From NCBI GenBank assembly GCA_029532625.1, contig JARFXM010000011.1, positions 248,001 to 312,000 of the forward strand: 64,000 bases of DNA, written 5' to 3'. Every line of letters begins with the position of its first letter. The first letter of the stretch is position 1. Positions 22,806 to 34,095 of this stretch are shown piece after piece. Source of the DNA: Lomentospora prolificans (lineage: Eukaryota; Ascomycota; Sordariomycetes; Microascales; Microascaceae). The notes under the pieces are model-generated. The model did not search any database. It was not told where the DNA came from and saw only the letters and a program-made list of their open reading frames with translations. The translations under genes were made by a program, and so were the position numbers.

Positions 22806-24545
22806 TCAAAAGGGTATTAAATTCTCACCATCATACGTCACCCAATCTTCAGACAGGAAATGGTCCGCCGCCGGCAACCGGGGATCATACATGGTACCCA
22901 GCCCAACCACCCCATACTCACCACCCACAAGCCGCGCGAAACAGAGCGCACACTCACACTTTCGATAACGTGACGAAAACTTCTCATATATGACATCCCT
23001 TGTGCCGCGCCAGCTCCCGTCCGCGAGGCGGACCAAGTACAGAGCCAACCGCGTCAACTCGGCGTCCAGCAACCCGCAGAATCTTTCGAGCTGACTCGAG
23101 CCTAGGGAGACATCGCTGAGGCGCACGTTTTTGATGTGAGTAGACTGCACAGCGTTGATAAAGGAGTCTGCGGGGTAGAACTCCCTGGCTCCCTCGACGA
23201 GGCCGAAGCCGAATAGGGTGACGTCGATGTGTTGCAGCCAGGGGCCGGATACCATGGACCTCAGAAAGCCATTGACATGTTGCTGATCCCGGTCATTGAG
23301 ACAGCCGAACTGAGACCCCTGGTGATGCCAATTCTTGCCCCCATCTCCAAATTCGAATGCTTCTAATTGTGCGCACGCTTCTGCAAGAGCTTCACCCCCC
23401 AATGTGTCTGGAGGGCAAAGCATGGATAAGTCACCCCTGGTCGGGAAGCAGGATATATGCATCCCAGTCAGCGGATTACCTGCCGCATGTAAAGCAATAG
23501 GAAGTTCCCATAGAAGCCTCACCGGCAGAAGCTCTCCCACACCATCCTCTGGTAATGTCCCAATCGAATCCCATCGCTCAGGTCTCGCAATCATCTCCAC
23601 CAGCTTTGTCATATCGGTCAAGATAAACGGAGCATCAGAGGGCGCCGCGCAGCTATCACTAAACAAGACATGACGCGCTTGAGGCATTCTGCTCATGGCT
23701 TCCATTAGAATTTGGACGAAGCTGCCCTCCTCGATCAAGCGCCGTTGTTCCTCATGCGCTGCCTTATACGCCTCATACCCCGCGACAAGGGCCTTTGAGC
23801 CCGCGATATAACGCTCATTCTCACGGAAGGCGGAGACCTCGTGAGCTGGATTGACAACGGACTTCCAGGCACGAGAGATGTAGTAATTTCGATTGATGGC
23901 ATCCTCACAGTGCCTAACATGGCTGAATGTTTCGGGAGAGGAAGAGCCAATACCGCCGAGGCGATAGCGTGTGAGCGCAAAGTAACATGCGCCCGACAAT
24001 TCGTCCAACTTTTTTAGGCGGGAATTCGCAAAGGCAACAAAATCCGTAGCTAGCCCCTTGGGCCGGTACGCGAGGCGCAGTTGGAGTTTTCGGACCCCTG
24101 AAGCGAAGAGGGCATTTAACGAAATCTTTCTCGCATTTTCAAGTGACTCCGAATCTAGCGAGACGCGCAAAGTTCTGAAGAGGAGGGGAGAGGCAATTTG
24201 GTTGAAGACACAGCACGCTAAACGGGCATTTTGGAGATCGCCAAGTTTCTCGGCCGAGTCAGGCCCCTCGGGTCCATCAAGGTTGTCAAAGATGAGGCGT
24301 AATAGGTCGAGCGGAAGGTCAACGACGGTGAGACGCCGTATTTTGTCCCAGGTCAAGGCCCAGGCGCGAGCCCGCAGAACAGCTCGTCGAGATTCGATTT
24401 CGCCGAGGGTTTTGACCCTTTGTCCTATCCTGTCAATGCGGTGAAGTTCCCTGTAAGTCTCATCGAGATCAAGCGAAGGCTCAGTGGGCCGAATGCCAGG
24501 GCCGATTTCGCGACTGGACGGGGAGTATTTTAGCACCATTGTCAT
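22806..24545 (-). CDS. F-box domain protein
   Basis: A single-exon gene of 579 residues. Residues 72-125 match an F-box: LTVVDLPLDLLRLIFDNLDG, then a second helix with LQNARLACCVFNQIASPLLF before RTLRVSLD. The remaining 450 residues are a long alpha/beta region without obvious leucine-rich repeats, as in many fungal F-box proteins that judge substrates through lineage-specific C-termini. The likely role is substrate recruitment to an SCF ubiquitin ligase. A second possible start lies two codons downstream (MVLKYS). No intron is needed. F-box genes of this type expand greatly in ascomycetes, so orthology to a named gene is unlikely. Confidence 0.8.
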   Translation of the reverse strand: MTMVLKYSPSSREIGPGIRPTEPSLDLDETYRELHRIDRIGQRVKTLGEIESRRAVLRARAWALTWDKIRRLTVVDLPLDLLRLIFDNLDGPEGPDSAEKLGDLQNARLACCVFNQIASPLLFRTLRVSLDSESLENARKISLNALFASGVRKLQLRLAYRPKGLATDFVAFANSRLKKLDELSGACYFALTRYRLGGIGSSSPETFSHVRHCEDAINRNYYISRAWKSVVNPAHEVSAFRENERYIAGSKALVAGYEAYKAAHEEQRRLIEEGSFVQILMEAMSRMPQARHVLFSDSCAAPSDAPFILTDMTKLVEMIARPERWDSIGTLPEDGVGELLPVRLLWELPIALHAAGNPLTGMHISCFPTRGDLSMLCPPDTLGGEALAEACAQLEAFEFGDGGKNWHHQGSQFGCLNDRDQQHVNGFLRSMVSGPWLQHIDVTLFGFGLVEGAREFYPADSFINAVQSTHIKNVRLSDVSLGSSQLERFCGLLDAELTRLALYLVRLADGSWRGTRDVIYEKFSSRYRKCECALCFARLVGGEYGVVGLGTMYDPRLPAADHFLSEDWVTYDGENLIPF

Positions 24546-26944
24546 ACTCGCCAGGCCAGATCAAACATATTTAGCGTTTGTAAATTCATAAAAGCCGGTC
24601 CTTAATATTACTGCCTCTGTTCACCCAAAGAGGCAAAACGATCCCGAACCAAGGGCCAAGTTGTGAGAAATAGTAAAATGTGGAAAGAAAGGGGAGGGCT
24701 CGGAAATAAAGCTATGGTATTATATCTTAAAAGGAGGATCGAGCTATTACCAAATGCTATTCCAAGCTGGCAGAGCCGGAAGACCCAAGGACCCTGATGG
24801 AAATGTTTTAGCTGTGATTGGCGCCACAGCCCAACGCAGGGTGGACAAGTCAACATGAAGGCGCACGCTAGTCGTTTCTGTCATGCTCGAGCGAAAACAT
24901 GTGGGATGGTGAGATGGTGGCATGTCGAAATAGGAGAGATGCCGTATGCGGCATTCGGTATTCGGAATGGCAGGCGAGGATATCCCTGGCTTCTGGAAAA
25001 CCTCAATGCATATCCTGCAGTCTGTCCTCGTTCGTATCCATTGGCTCGCCTTAACTTTCGCCAGCTTGGTGGCCCGATTTCATACCCGACAAGTCGACTT
25101 GCTTCACCGAGACTCGAGGAGTGGACAGATAGGTGTGGATTCGCATTAGCAACTTCGCCGCCCATTTTCAGTGCCTCGATCAAAAAGAAAGGGAGGGTAG
25201 ACTTAGTCCAAAGCGTATTACCATGGCCATTAATGTCCCTCGATTCTTTTTCACACGCCCACCCTAAATATTATCTCCGCAATGTTAATCGAGCTCACCT
25301 CGCCTCCTGGCCCGAACGAAAGCTGAGATGATGCCATCGATGAGACCAGGGTCCCCCAGTGAGAAAACTGTCCGAATTATCGTTGATTTCGGCCCAGCAG
25401 GGCCTTATCCCGGAACCGCAAGGGGCAGTCCTCGTGGGATTTTTCATCACCGTCAGGCCACCATATCTTTTTCAACGTCTTTTCATAGAACTGAGTCATC
25501 TTAATGAGCCTCATATATGTTGAAATCGCCCCACGAACCTCCGGGTCTATTGCTTCCGGGAGCCTATGCCAAATAGCACGAAGTGCAAACCTGTCGAACC
25601 TATCCACTGCACTTTCTCGGCCCGTGATCAAGCTTATGCCCAAGAGGACATCAGAAGGGTGACACGGCCAATTCGTACGAAGGCCCCACGCGTTTCCACG
25701 ACTAACATTTATCATGTGTTTATCTCCAAACTGTCTCTAGCCCATCACTAACTCCTCGGACCAATAACGTGCCTGTCTCCTTCTCCCTGTCTTTAAAGGT
25801 TATCTGGACTGGCCTGGCTTGGGTTTCGTGGAAGCGATTTCCGGAAAATAGGAAGATAATATTCAACAGTAAAAAGTCAACCGTTTCCTGAACCTCCGCG
25901 CGCCTCTCGTCTCGCCCATCCATGACTAGTCGTCAATCGCTTTTTTCTTTTATGCGCTCCTTGGCGTAACAAGACAACAAATAATCCGAGTCCCGTGCGA
26001 ACAGCTGTAAGCACGTATCCCAGGCAAACGTAACGACGCTACTTTTAGTGTCGTGACTTCAAGTTAGCTTCCCTGTCTGGCCCTGAGTCGTGATCGGAAC
26101 CCAATTTCCAACTAATATAAAGTTCACTATAAACGAGCCTCAAACCATTGTTATCTTGCCAGCGCCGGCGTGCCTATAGGTTGGCAAGGGGGCGGCAATG
26201 GTGATATGATATTAGTCTATTACCATGCTATTGCACTTTTAATGTCCGAAGCCTCTGGCAACTCGGTGGAACTCTCATCCGATAACTACAAATCGAAGTT
26301 ACACGGTGACTTTGGTGAAAGTCTGCGGAGTCAGATGTTGTTAACACCGAATTCTCACTCGCGGAATATCCTCTCCGCCACTGAGTTGGGAATTAAGGAA
26401 AGGCTAAACACTCCCATGGGAAGTAAGAGGGGTGGTCACCTCCGTCTGTGGACTCGTGCCCTTCTTCTCTTGATAAAACATGCACTGGGTTCCATTCCAT
26501 GAACCCCGTTGAAGCATTCAACTCCCCAGACCAAGCAATTCTCAGATGGTATTCCAGCACATCTCTCCTGCACAACCTAGTTTTTTTGGTGCTCGCCCAA
26601 TGTTGGCCCAAAAGAAATCGCCGCCCTCATTGGGTCGAGGTACAATTAATATTGTTCCTTGACAATCCGTTTAGGCTTAGTGTTGCTATTGAAATGAGAC
26701 GCTCGAATCCTTCGCTTTCCCAAATACTTTGGATCCACAGGATCGACCAACCATTCTTCCCATTTCGTCAGGGTCCCTAGTTATTCCGCTCTAGATCAAC
26801 GGCGCATGCCCATTTAGGTATCTCCGCCTTGCGCCTGGCAGGGGCTTGAGGGGGCTTCGACCAGCCATTCTGAGGAAAATCCCGCGAGAGCAAACACTCT
26901 GGATTCTCCAACTTTGCGCAACGTACGCGTTGTAGATAATAATC
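24546..26944. other. intergenic region with weak open frames
   Basis: 2.4 kb without a supported gene. Two adjacent minus-strand open frames, 25720-25923 and 25377-25715, together would give about 180 residues of charged, non-repetitive protein (including RFALRAIWHRLPEAIDPEV). I could not find a donor/acceptor pair that joins them in frame, and I recognise no domain, so they may be a decayed or chance ORF pair. The plus-strand frame at 24855-25331 has no conserved features. Confidence 0.4.
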
Positions 26945-28095
26945 ATGGCGTCGGCCTCCTCTAGTGTCTCTGATTGCGTGGTGGACTGTTTCACTGCGAG
27001 CCTTAGGAACCTGGGCTGCGATGCCGCAGACACCACCTGCGCCTGTACCGACGAGACTATCAGGAAGCTTGGATCCGATGGCGACTTGGTCGACTGTCTT
27101 GAGTCTTCGTGCTCGGATTCGGAGTTTGATGGTGAGTTTATCGTGTCCGAGACAACTGTAATGGACAAGAGGTTCAAGTGATTGTTTATGCTAACCCCAG
27201 CGCGCTCGCTTTAGAGATAGCATCTTTAAGCAACACTCAGGACATATGCTCGTTGATAGCAGCTGCAGCGTTCTCAACGGGTGCTCCAGTCGCGATTGGT
27301 TCGTCAACCCCTTCGCAAACCAGTATTACAGACAGCGGCACGCCGACCTCGACAAACGATACGAACGAGTCCAGCTCCGATGCCCCATCGGGAGGCTTGT
27401 CCGCAGGAGCCAAAGGCGGAATCGCGGCAGGTGTTGTGGTTGGCGTCCTACTGGTTGTGGGATTAGCAATATTTTTCTGGCATCGTCAAAGGTCGAAGAA
27501 GCCGTTTGAGGCCAGGAGAGCTGGGTCTCCGCCCGGACCTGTGGAAAGGGCGGAACTGGACGGCATCCCTAGATCTGAGCTCGAGGCGAAGCCTCCCACT
27601 GGGTTGGACTCGGTTTACCCTGCTGAGCTGAGTGGTGAGGACATCGGCAAAGCGCTACCGGCGATGACGCCGCTGGTCGAAGCCCCTTCAACGCCGACGA
27701 TAACTACATCCCCAACCGAACAATCGAAGCCAGTTGAGCTCGACTCGACTTTCCCGCCGGTTACAGATATGAGCTCGGAGGCAAACGCGAAAATAACCGC
27801 AGTGGAAACGGTAGATAATGGCGACCAAACGGATGACGGTAACACGGCGAAGGAGACCAACTTCGCGGTAGGCCAGGCTAGCCCGACAATAGAGGCTGCT
27901 GCTGTTGCACACCAGGCTAGTCCGCAAAGTGGCCCAAGTTCTGCAGAACTCGAACAACTCCTAAGGTCACATGAAGAGCTGGAAGCACGACGGAAAACGC
28001 TCGAGGAACTGAGCAAGGTTCAGGAACAGCAAGCGGCATTGCAAGAAAGGATACAGCAACTTACGTCTGTCTCTACAGACAAAGAACACCAGTAG
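26945..28095 (+). CDS. CFEM-domain single-pass membrane protein
   Basis: Exons 26945-27131 and 27215-28095 encode 355 residues. The acceptor CTTTAG at 27214 keeps the frame; the nearer CCCCAG at 27200 would create a stop. Residues 11-74 form a CFEM module with eight cysteines (11, 15, 25, 32, 34, 51, 56, 74) and the usual CACTDE core. A Ser/Thr-rich stalk precedes a transmembrane helix (130-151, GIAAGVVVGVLLVVGLAIFF) and a basic stop-transfer RQRSKK. The cytosolic tail of about 200 residues is acidic and Pro/Ser-rich and ends in a coiled coil (EELEARRKTLEELSKVQEQQ). CFEM proteins bind heme or act as surface sensors. No signal peptide is visible, and an in-frame TAG precedes the ATG, so either an upstream exon is missing or the protein is atypical. 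Confidence 0.83.
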
Positions 28096-29017
28096 CGCAT
28101 ATTCATAATTGCAACAGGGGAATTTACAGCTAATAGACGCCTAAACTATTTTCACATGTCCAACCCTCTAGATTCATGAATGCTTAATACCTCTGCAAAT
28201 CGGCACAAGTTATCGTGGTTTTTCGCCTGCAAAGGGGATATGAACATGGCTCGAAAGCCACAAGAATTCGACCCGGCCATTGTGCGTAGCAGCACCGCTT
28301 TCTGGACCAGGTAATATCAAGGAAGACAAAACACCTCGTTTTCCACCAGCTCTGTTAGACTCGGACCAGAGCATCTACACCAGGCCTTTTCTGAAGCCAA
28401 TTTTCGGGCCCGCGATGGGGACTGAGAAGCCGGCGTGCACTCATATTCCGCATCCTAAGAGTCTTTCCTCAGAATTGTGAGGGATGTGTGATTAGACCCG
28501 ATGCGATGACAGATCCTTCAAGTATGAGGTGTTAATAATATTTTCGGAAATCAGGTTTTAATATTGCATTTTTAGTGGACTCGTACTGATGTTTCTCCTT
28601 GCTCTTGATTTGAAATGCCGCGCATGTCCTCGTCCAACCCGGGAAATGAGCTGGTCCTGACCTGAAGAATCCTAAAGTGGCGCATACCTCTGTCACAGAT
28701 TCTGCACGCAGCACATAAGGGGAATACGATGCCATTGTAGCCAGCTTAAACACACCCTACAGGCGGACCCTCTATTATTGGACAGACTAACCATGTCAGT
28801 GAACCCTCTGTCTCTCAGACAAATGGCCGATAACAGATACCCAACTTAATCTCGACGTGGTCGACACGACAATTATCGCACATATAATCCGTCCAAGGCA
28901 TTCCGGGCGCTGGACCTCAGCCTGAGCTTCCTCCTGGTCTCTGACGCCTAGGATGCGCCCGAAAAGAGCGCGTTCGTTCGGAGATACGCTGCCATAGCAT
29001 GAATCGCTCTAGAGATC
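28096..29017. other. intergenic region
   Basis: About 0.9 kb between the 3' ends of convergent genes (CFEM and DUF3669). Short open frames only. Confidence 0.6.
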
Positions 29018-30301
29018 TCAAGATCTTGGCTGAGTCTTCAATGAATCCTGAGAAGACTTGATGGGGCACTCAGCGTCAACATCCCTGGGGACTCCTCCGA
29101 CCGCACCTTCCTGGGATTCATCAGAGGCCTGGGACGACTTCCGGCCGCATGCCTCAGCGAACCCGTTAATAAACTTTTGAGGCAAGAAGTAAACAAAGTT
29201 ATTGGATTCTCCCGCCATTTGAAGGATTACGTGCGCCGTTCTGAGGTAAGAGCAGACGAAACTGCCCCATACTTCCTTCCCACTCTCGATCGGCCTCGGG
29301 ATATACGGGTCATTGACAACAGCAGAGTCGATCGCCATAGCAACGCCGTCTTCGTCCATAGTAATGTTGCGAACTTGGTTAAAGTCCAAGAGCCAAAGCT
29401 GCGTTGTGCGCTTCAAAAAATTCTCGTTACCGGCTACACCGGTGGTGGAGCTTCCGAGGACAAACTCGATGTCGCGGGCGTCGGTCTTGGCAGCCCAGTG
29501 CATGATGGCCATGGCGTCGCCCATCCTACGGGCGTACGAATGGACATCGAGGTCGAGCTCGCGCATCTGGTCCAGGTGCATCTTGAAGTTTCGGAGGGAA
29601 AAGAACCGGCGGCCAGTATGCCATCCCCTGGGCAGGCCGAGATACACTCTCACGAGGCAGTCATTGTTGGCAGGGTCCTGCTTGGCCTTTTGCTTCTGGG
29701 GTGTATCAAAATGGCAGTACTTGTCAATCAAGAACTCTCGTGTAGCCTTGGGGAGAGGTAGGATCCGTTCAGTTACAAGAACATCCGTGGGGAGGTTGCA
29801 CGCGCTCGTAGCTGCCTCCACCAGCTCGGGATGATCATTGAAGTAGTGCCCATCTTCGCGAGCAGTGTATTCGTAGCAGTCGGGAATTCGGAAGCTGGTA
29901 ACCTTCAATTCGTGGAAAGCACGAGCGATACTCTTGTGCTTCTCGTAGTCATTTCGGAGATCTCCGTTCATGACCTTGCCCAGCTTAGCAACAACCGATT
30001 TGCCGTCCTGAGCAAAGATGACGCCGCAAGCACCGGCTCCAATCTTTCTGAAGGTTGTGGCACCATGAGCCTGGGCCTCTGTGTCGTATTCTGCATTGGT
30101 AGAGGTAGTCGTAATCTCGGTGGAGATAGTAAGCATTCGCTTCAGCTCGCGATTGATACGAATACCAACATCGTCGCTATTGGATGTAGAGTCAAGGATG
30201 ACATCCGGGGTACCTGACTCGCCAGATGCTTCTGGCGGGGATGAAGTATCCCAGGCGGCCTGCAATTCTGCGTCGGACGGCAGTTTATTGCGCTTAAACA
30301 T
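29018..30301 (-). CDS. DUF3669-family protein of unknown function
   Basis: A single-exon gene of 427 residues. The central part carries conserved stretches of the fungal DUF3669 family: FRKIGAGACGVIFAQDG, ERILPLPKATREFLIDKYC, NDCLVRVYLGLPRG, RRFFSLRNFKMHLDQM and YARRMGDAMAIMHW. The last resembles a substrate-binding region, and the opening resembles the glycine-rich loop and beta-lysine of protein-kinase-like folds (SVVAKLGK), but no HRD or DFG motif is obvious. Members are often mis-named zinc finger proteins, and no cysteine cluster is seen here. Function is unknown. The C-terminus (residues ~390-427) is low-complexity. The family is multicopy in many ascomycetes and is often found in variable regions. 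Confidence 0.85.
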   Translation of the reverse strand: MFKRNKLPSDAELQAAWDTSSPPEASGESGTPDVILDSTSNSDDVGIRINRELKRMLTISTEITTTSTNAEYDTEAQAHGATTFRKIGAGACGVIFAQDGKSVVAKLGKVMNGDLRNDYEKHKSIARAFHELKVTSFRIPDCYEYTAREDGHYFNDHPELVEAATSACNLPTDVLVTERILPLPKATREFLIDKYCHFDTPQKQKAKQDPANNDCLVRVYLGLPRGWHTGRRFFSLRNFKMHLDQMRELDLDVHSYARRMGDAMAIMHWAAKTDARDIEFVLGSSTTGVAGNENFLKRTTQLWLLDFNQVRNITMDEDGVAMAIDSAVVNDPYIPRPIESGKEVWGSFVCSYLRTAHVILQMAGESNNFVYFLPQKFINGFAEACGRKSSQASDESQEGAVGGVPRDVDAECPIKSSQDSLKTQPRS

Positions 30302-33300
30302 GATGAGAACCTCTGAAGATTCGATACTTTTGATGCTTTGCGTGGTGGAGGGGGGGAGCAGGAGGATAATTACAAAATACTTTACTACCAGAATCTTTAT
30401 AGCTCTTCTGTACTCCTGATTAGCGAGTGAGCTACTAAACTCTGGGAAGGAGCATTTGATCTATACCTTTAGCTCCAGTTAAAGCAACCTCAATGCAATG
30501 GTGGGCAACTTGCTCTTTCCCAACTTGCATGAACCTAGTTCTCTTCACCATAAGTAAATATAAAGGAAAGAGTCCCTAGGGTATGATAATATGAAACTAT
30601 CCCTGCAGGAAGCATTGTTTACTATCCATTATGGGATTCCGCTTTTCTTTCTCTCCTTTGTCTTGAATGGTAAATTTTATCACCCAAAGCCCAGAACAGG
30701 TAACAACCATGAGGCTCTGTAAGATTCTCCATCAGTTACAAAACTTTTACTCGTTTAGAAGAGTTACGGTATACTTAAGCTCTTACATATAACGACGTAA
30801 ATAGTCCTTTCAACCACAATATCTTCAACCAACCAGCTGTCTCTCGATGTCGACACCGACCATAAGGGAACCTATCAACTGAAGCTTGTTGCCCCACCTT
30901 ATTGGCATAGAAGATGTCGATAGACAAAAGGTTGGGGCTTCGAACCTGATGTTCCCGTGGCTGATGTTAATACGGGTTGACGTACTCCACACAATACACT
31001 GGAAGCATTATTTCGGTGACGTATACCCGACGAAGCCCTCTACACCGGGTGCATACCGACCACCGGGTCTACGTTGTTGTCAAAAATAACATGTGCAGTG
31101 CCACCGCTGATCTCGTCATGGAGCATTGGGTTGAGGGTTAGATAACTCATTTTCCGGATTTCAGGGTAAATGAGAAATGTAGAGATTTTGAGTGGCATGA
31201 AGAGACTGCGATTAGTACGTCTATGGACAAGTATTCGAAGATGAGGCCTCCACCAGATCATAGTCACTGCACGGCGCTAATAACCATCTCGATTATAGAG
31301 CTGTTAACAGCTTCAGCAGGATGATCCGTCCGTCGTTGGTTTTGGCGCAAGTGGGAGGTTTTCGACGTTCCCACCCTAGGCCACGAACGAGAGGAGTAGA
31401 GCGAGTCGGATGCTTCATCATAATTAATTAATATACGGACGTGTCATCCTATCTATGTGTCCATAGCAATTATGTATCAAGATTTTAATCAATCGATGCA
31501 AGAGAATTCCTGTTCAAATCACAGTAAATTCCGCTCCTCCTCGTCCCACCGAATATCCGCGTCCACCTGTCTGCCTTCTTGGTAGATAATGACTGAGTCA
31601 AAGGACGGCTGACTTGAAGCACTTTGTTTCAAAGCTGGGGGGGTTAAAGGTCGTCTATGCGGACAACCCGGACTCCAGGGCTGGAAGCGGATCGATATAA
31701 TGTTTGTCGAGAAAGTCCTAGATATGATGCTCAGCTCTGAAGGGACACATGCGTCGCTACTAGGCCTCTGGATTGTACCATCACAAAGGTTCAGATAAAC
31801 ATATTCTTTCCACGTACGGTGAAAACCTTCTGGCTGTCACTAGCTCTTCTATAGGCAGTCGTATAAATCAGAAATCCCCTATAATCAGGGCAATGAGTCT
31901 GCGACAGAATGAGAAGTTAGCCCAAATAACCTCCACGACCTATATTACACTCGCGGTCCTCGAGCAATCGTAGGCTTCACCCCGCGAGGAGCGAAATACT
32001 TCTGGGATATGAGGGGGAAGAGGCTGCGGCAATATTATAACCCGTTTTACAGGGCATGGAGGGTCTTGGAGCTAAGGATATGGAACTTGACTGGGTATCG
32101 TCGTCGTTTTCCGATGCTTTTAACCTCAGCAACCCTTGGCAAGGCCGTTAAGCCCAAGGGTGAATTTATGAAACCCATTCGGGGGTGCCTATATTTGACT
32201 TTGTGAATCCGTGGGGAAATTCTAGTGACGGCGGGACGCGGATTGATGCCATATCCGTAGACAAGGAACTAGTGATAGGTGAAAGCTGAGCTTCTATCGT
32301 ATTGTATAGACAAGTTGCTGGTGTAAAATTAGGATGTAGTGTGCAGCGATGGCTGACCAAGCCAGAACATGATGCCTAACTTTTCCACCTACATTGAAAT
32401 ACGAAGCGTCGAGTTGCGTAACTCTGGAGTGTGAGCCACTGATCAAAGTCTCGGTAATATGACGTGGGAGTCGAGTACCGCGATTATACGTTTCCGTCTA
32501 TTGTGTTGACCGGCTACAGTGGCAATCTATTGCAATGTCTACCATAACTTGAACTCCAACCTCTCTCACTATTAGAGATAGAGCCTAATCCAGAATGACG
32601 AAACGGAGTTCAACATCTGGAAGTTAATAGACAAAGTCCCAGTAACTAGCCACCTCAGACGATTGCCGAGAACACTCCCCCATGATAACCCTGGAAGGAA
32701 TAGGGCTCAAGTATTCTTGAGACAGCCTGCTCTTTGGCAACCGCACCAGTGGGATTGAGAGCTGAGTTTACCTTGCAGCGACACAGGTATATAGAGCTAG
32801 CCGTCTTCGAGTTCTTCACCTCCATCATAACCGGTTTGCTTTCTACGCAGACAAAGGCGAGAAACCCGAGCCGTGGACTTTGCAGCGCATCCTCGCCAAG
32901 GCAATGGACCCACAACGCTAACAATGGGTCAAGAATCGATTTGGCGGGGTGTACATTGTCCCATGCAGACCACAGGTAGCACTCGCATGACTTCATTCAA
33001 CTTATCGAGCCGTGTAGGGCCCCGCGTCGTAAAGAATGTGGGTCCTTCAGGAGGCTGCCTAAATATAGAAATCAGAAAATCGGACAGCGGCGCCACCTCT
33101 CCCCGAGTCTGACATGCAGGTGTCACTGAGCGTGAAAAGATGGCCAATAGGCTTCTCTAATTTCAAACAATTCAGCAGTTCTCGGCAAAAGATAATAAAG
33201 GAGTAAAATTACTGTCGGGTCCAGATATGCGAGGTTATGATGCGGGTTGGAAACGATTTGATGAACAGGCCCAACGTCGGGGTACTTGCTCAAGTAGGAA

Positions 33301-33395
33301 GCCTGGTTGTGACAGACTATAAATATAGAGACATGTGCTCAGGTAATTCCGATCTCCCCCGTCTTCTCGAGGGTAAAGCTATCTCAAGCGTCAAG
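30302..33395. other. long intergenic region with possible gene relics
   Basis: 3.1 kb with no supported intact gene. On the minus strand, frames at 32929-33147 and 32655-32996 overlap and could be two parts of one decayed gene (DFLISIFRQPPEGPTFFTTR in one, EDALQSPRLGFLAFVCVES in the other), but I cannot assign a family. A minus-strand frame at 31040-31267 is likewise unassigned. The rest is moderately AT-rich and featureless. Confidence 0.35.
33317..33327 (+). promoter_or_regulatory. TATA-like element of the small secreted protein gene
   Basis: CTATAAATATA lies about 70 bp upstream of the ATG at 33396, a position suited to a strongly expressed, regulated small secreted protein gene. Confidence 0.45.
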
Positions 33396-33902
33396 ATGCA
33401 AATTTCCTCTCTCCTCACGGTTGCCCTTCTGCCAGTTGGCATCCTCGCCAACCCTGTCCCTCAGGATGGCGCCGTAGAGCCCAGCGAGCTCTCCAAGCGT
33501 GTGCCCACTACATTGTGCTACATTGTGCGCTCCACCGTGAACTGTCGAACTGGGCCTGGGACGAACTATAAAGTCAAGACGACTCTAGGCGAGGGAGGAT
33601 ATCACTCGTTCGTGTGTGTGGCATCTGGGGAATGTATCACGCTCGGTGGCCAGACCAATTGGTATGTTGGAGTCCCTGGCAATAAGGAGATTCTTTCCAT
33701 ACGTAATATTGCTAACAACCGGCGCTCTCTTGGCAGTGGTTGGCATTATGTAGCGGGTCTAAACTGTTACGTTAACGGGCATTATACCAGTTCGGAGTGC
33801 ACTCTTGGTATGTTCCCACTCGGAGAGCGGCCCAAGCCTTTATATAATTACACTATTCAATATTTGCTAACCGTAAGAGTAGCACGGCTCGGAAGGTGCT
33901 AG
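33396..33902 (+). CDS. small secreted cysteine-rich protein with SH3-like motif
   Basis: Three exons, 33396-33661, 33737-33807 and 33883-33902, give 118 residues. Residues 1-19 are a signal peptide (MQISSLLTVALLPVGILA). A likely propeptide ends at a Kex2-type Lys34-Arg35 site. The mature part contains VNCRTGPGTNYKVKTTL, the characteristic opening of bacterial-type SH3 domains, followed by a cysteine-containing core (HSFVCVASGECITLGGQTN, GLNCYVNGHYTSSEC). Eight cysteines in a mature chain of 83 residues suggest disulfide stabilisation. The last exon codes only six residues, so the final splice is less certain. Such proteins are common in fungal secretomes and are effector-like; no function is established here. 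Confidence 0.78.
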   Translation: MQISSLLTVALLPVGILANPVPQDGAVEPSELSKRVPTTLCYIVRSTVNCRTGPGTNYKVKTTLGEGGYHSFVCVASGECITLGGQTNWYVGVPGNKEILSIRNIANNRRSLGSGWHYVAGLNCYVNGHYTSSECTLGMFPLGERPKPLYNYTIQYLLTVRVARLGRC

Positions 33903-34095
33903 AGTGGGTTTCAGTAGTAGTTGCCCGATTGGATCTCTATTAGCTTAGAGCAAACTTGAAGTAATATCCGCCAGTATCTCTAGCCCTGAAATCACACTTG
34001 AACTATGTACAATGCCTATTAATCCTTATTCTATATACAAGTTTTATCCAAATTTCCCCTTAAACCCGTCGATTCTTGGCTTAGATTATATCGCC

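Noticed and set aside
27185..27200. CCCCAG as acceptor for the CFEM gene intron
   Set aside because: It puts exon 2 in a frame that stops after four codons; CTTTAG at 27214 keeps the frame and the eighth cysteine.
31505..31525. GTTCAAATC T-arm-like motif
   Set aside because: No matching D-arm, anticodon stem or acceptor stem nearby.
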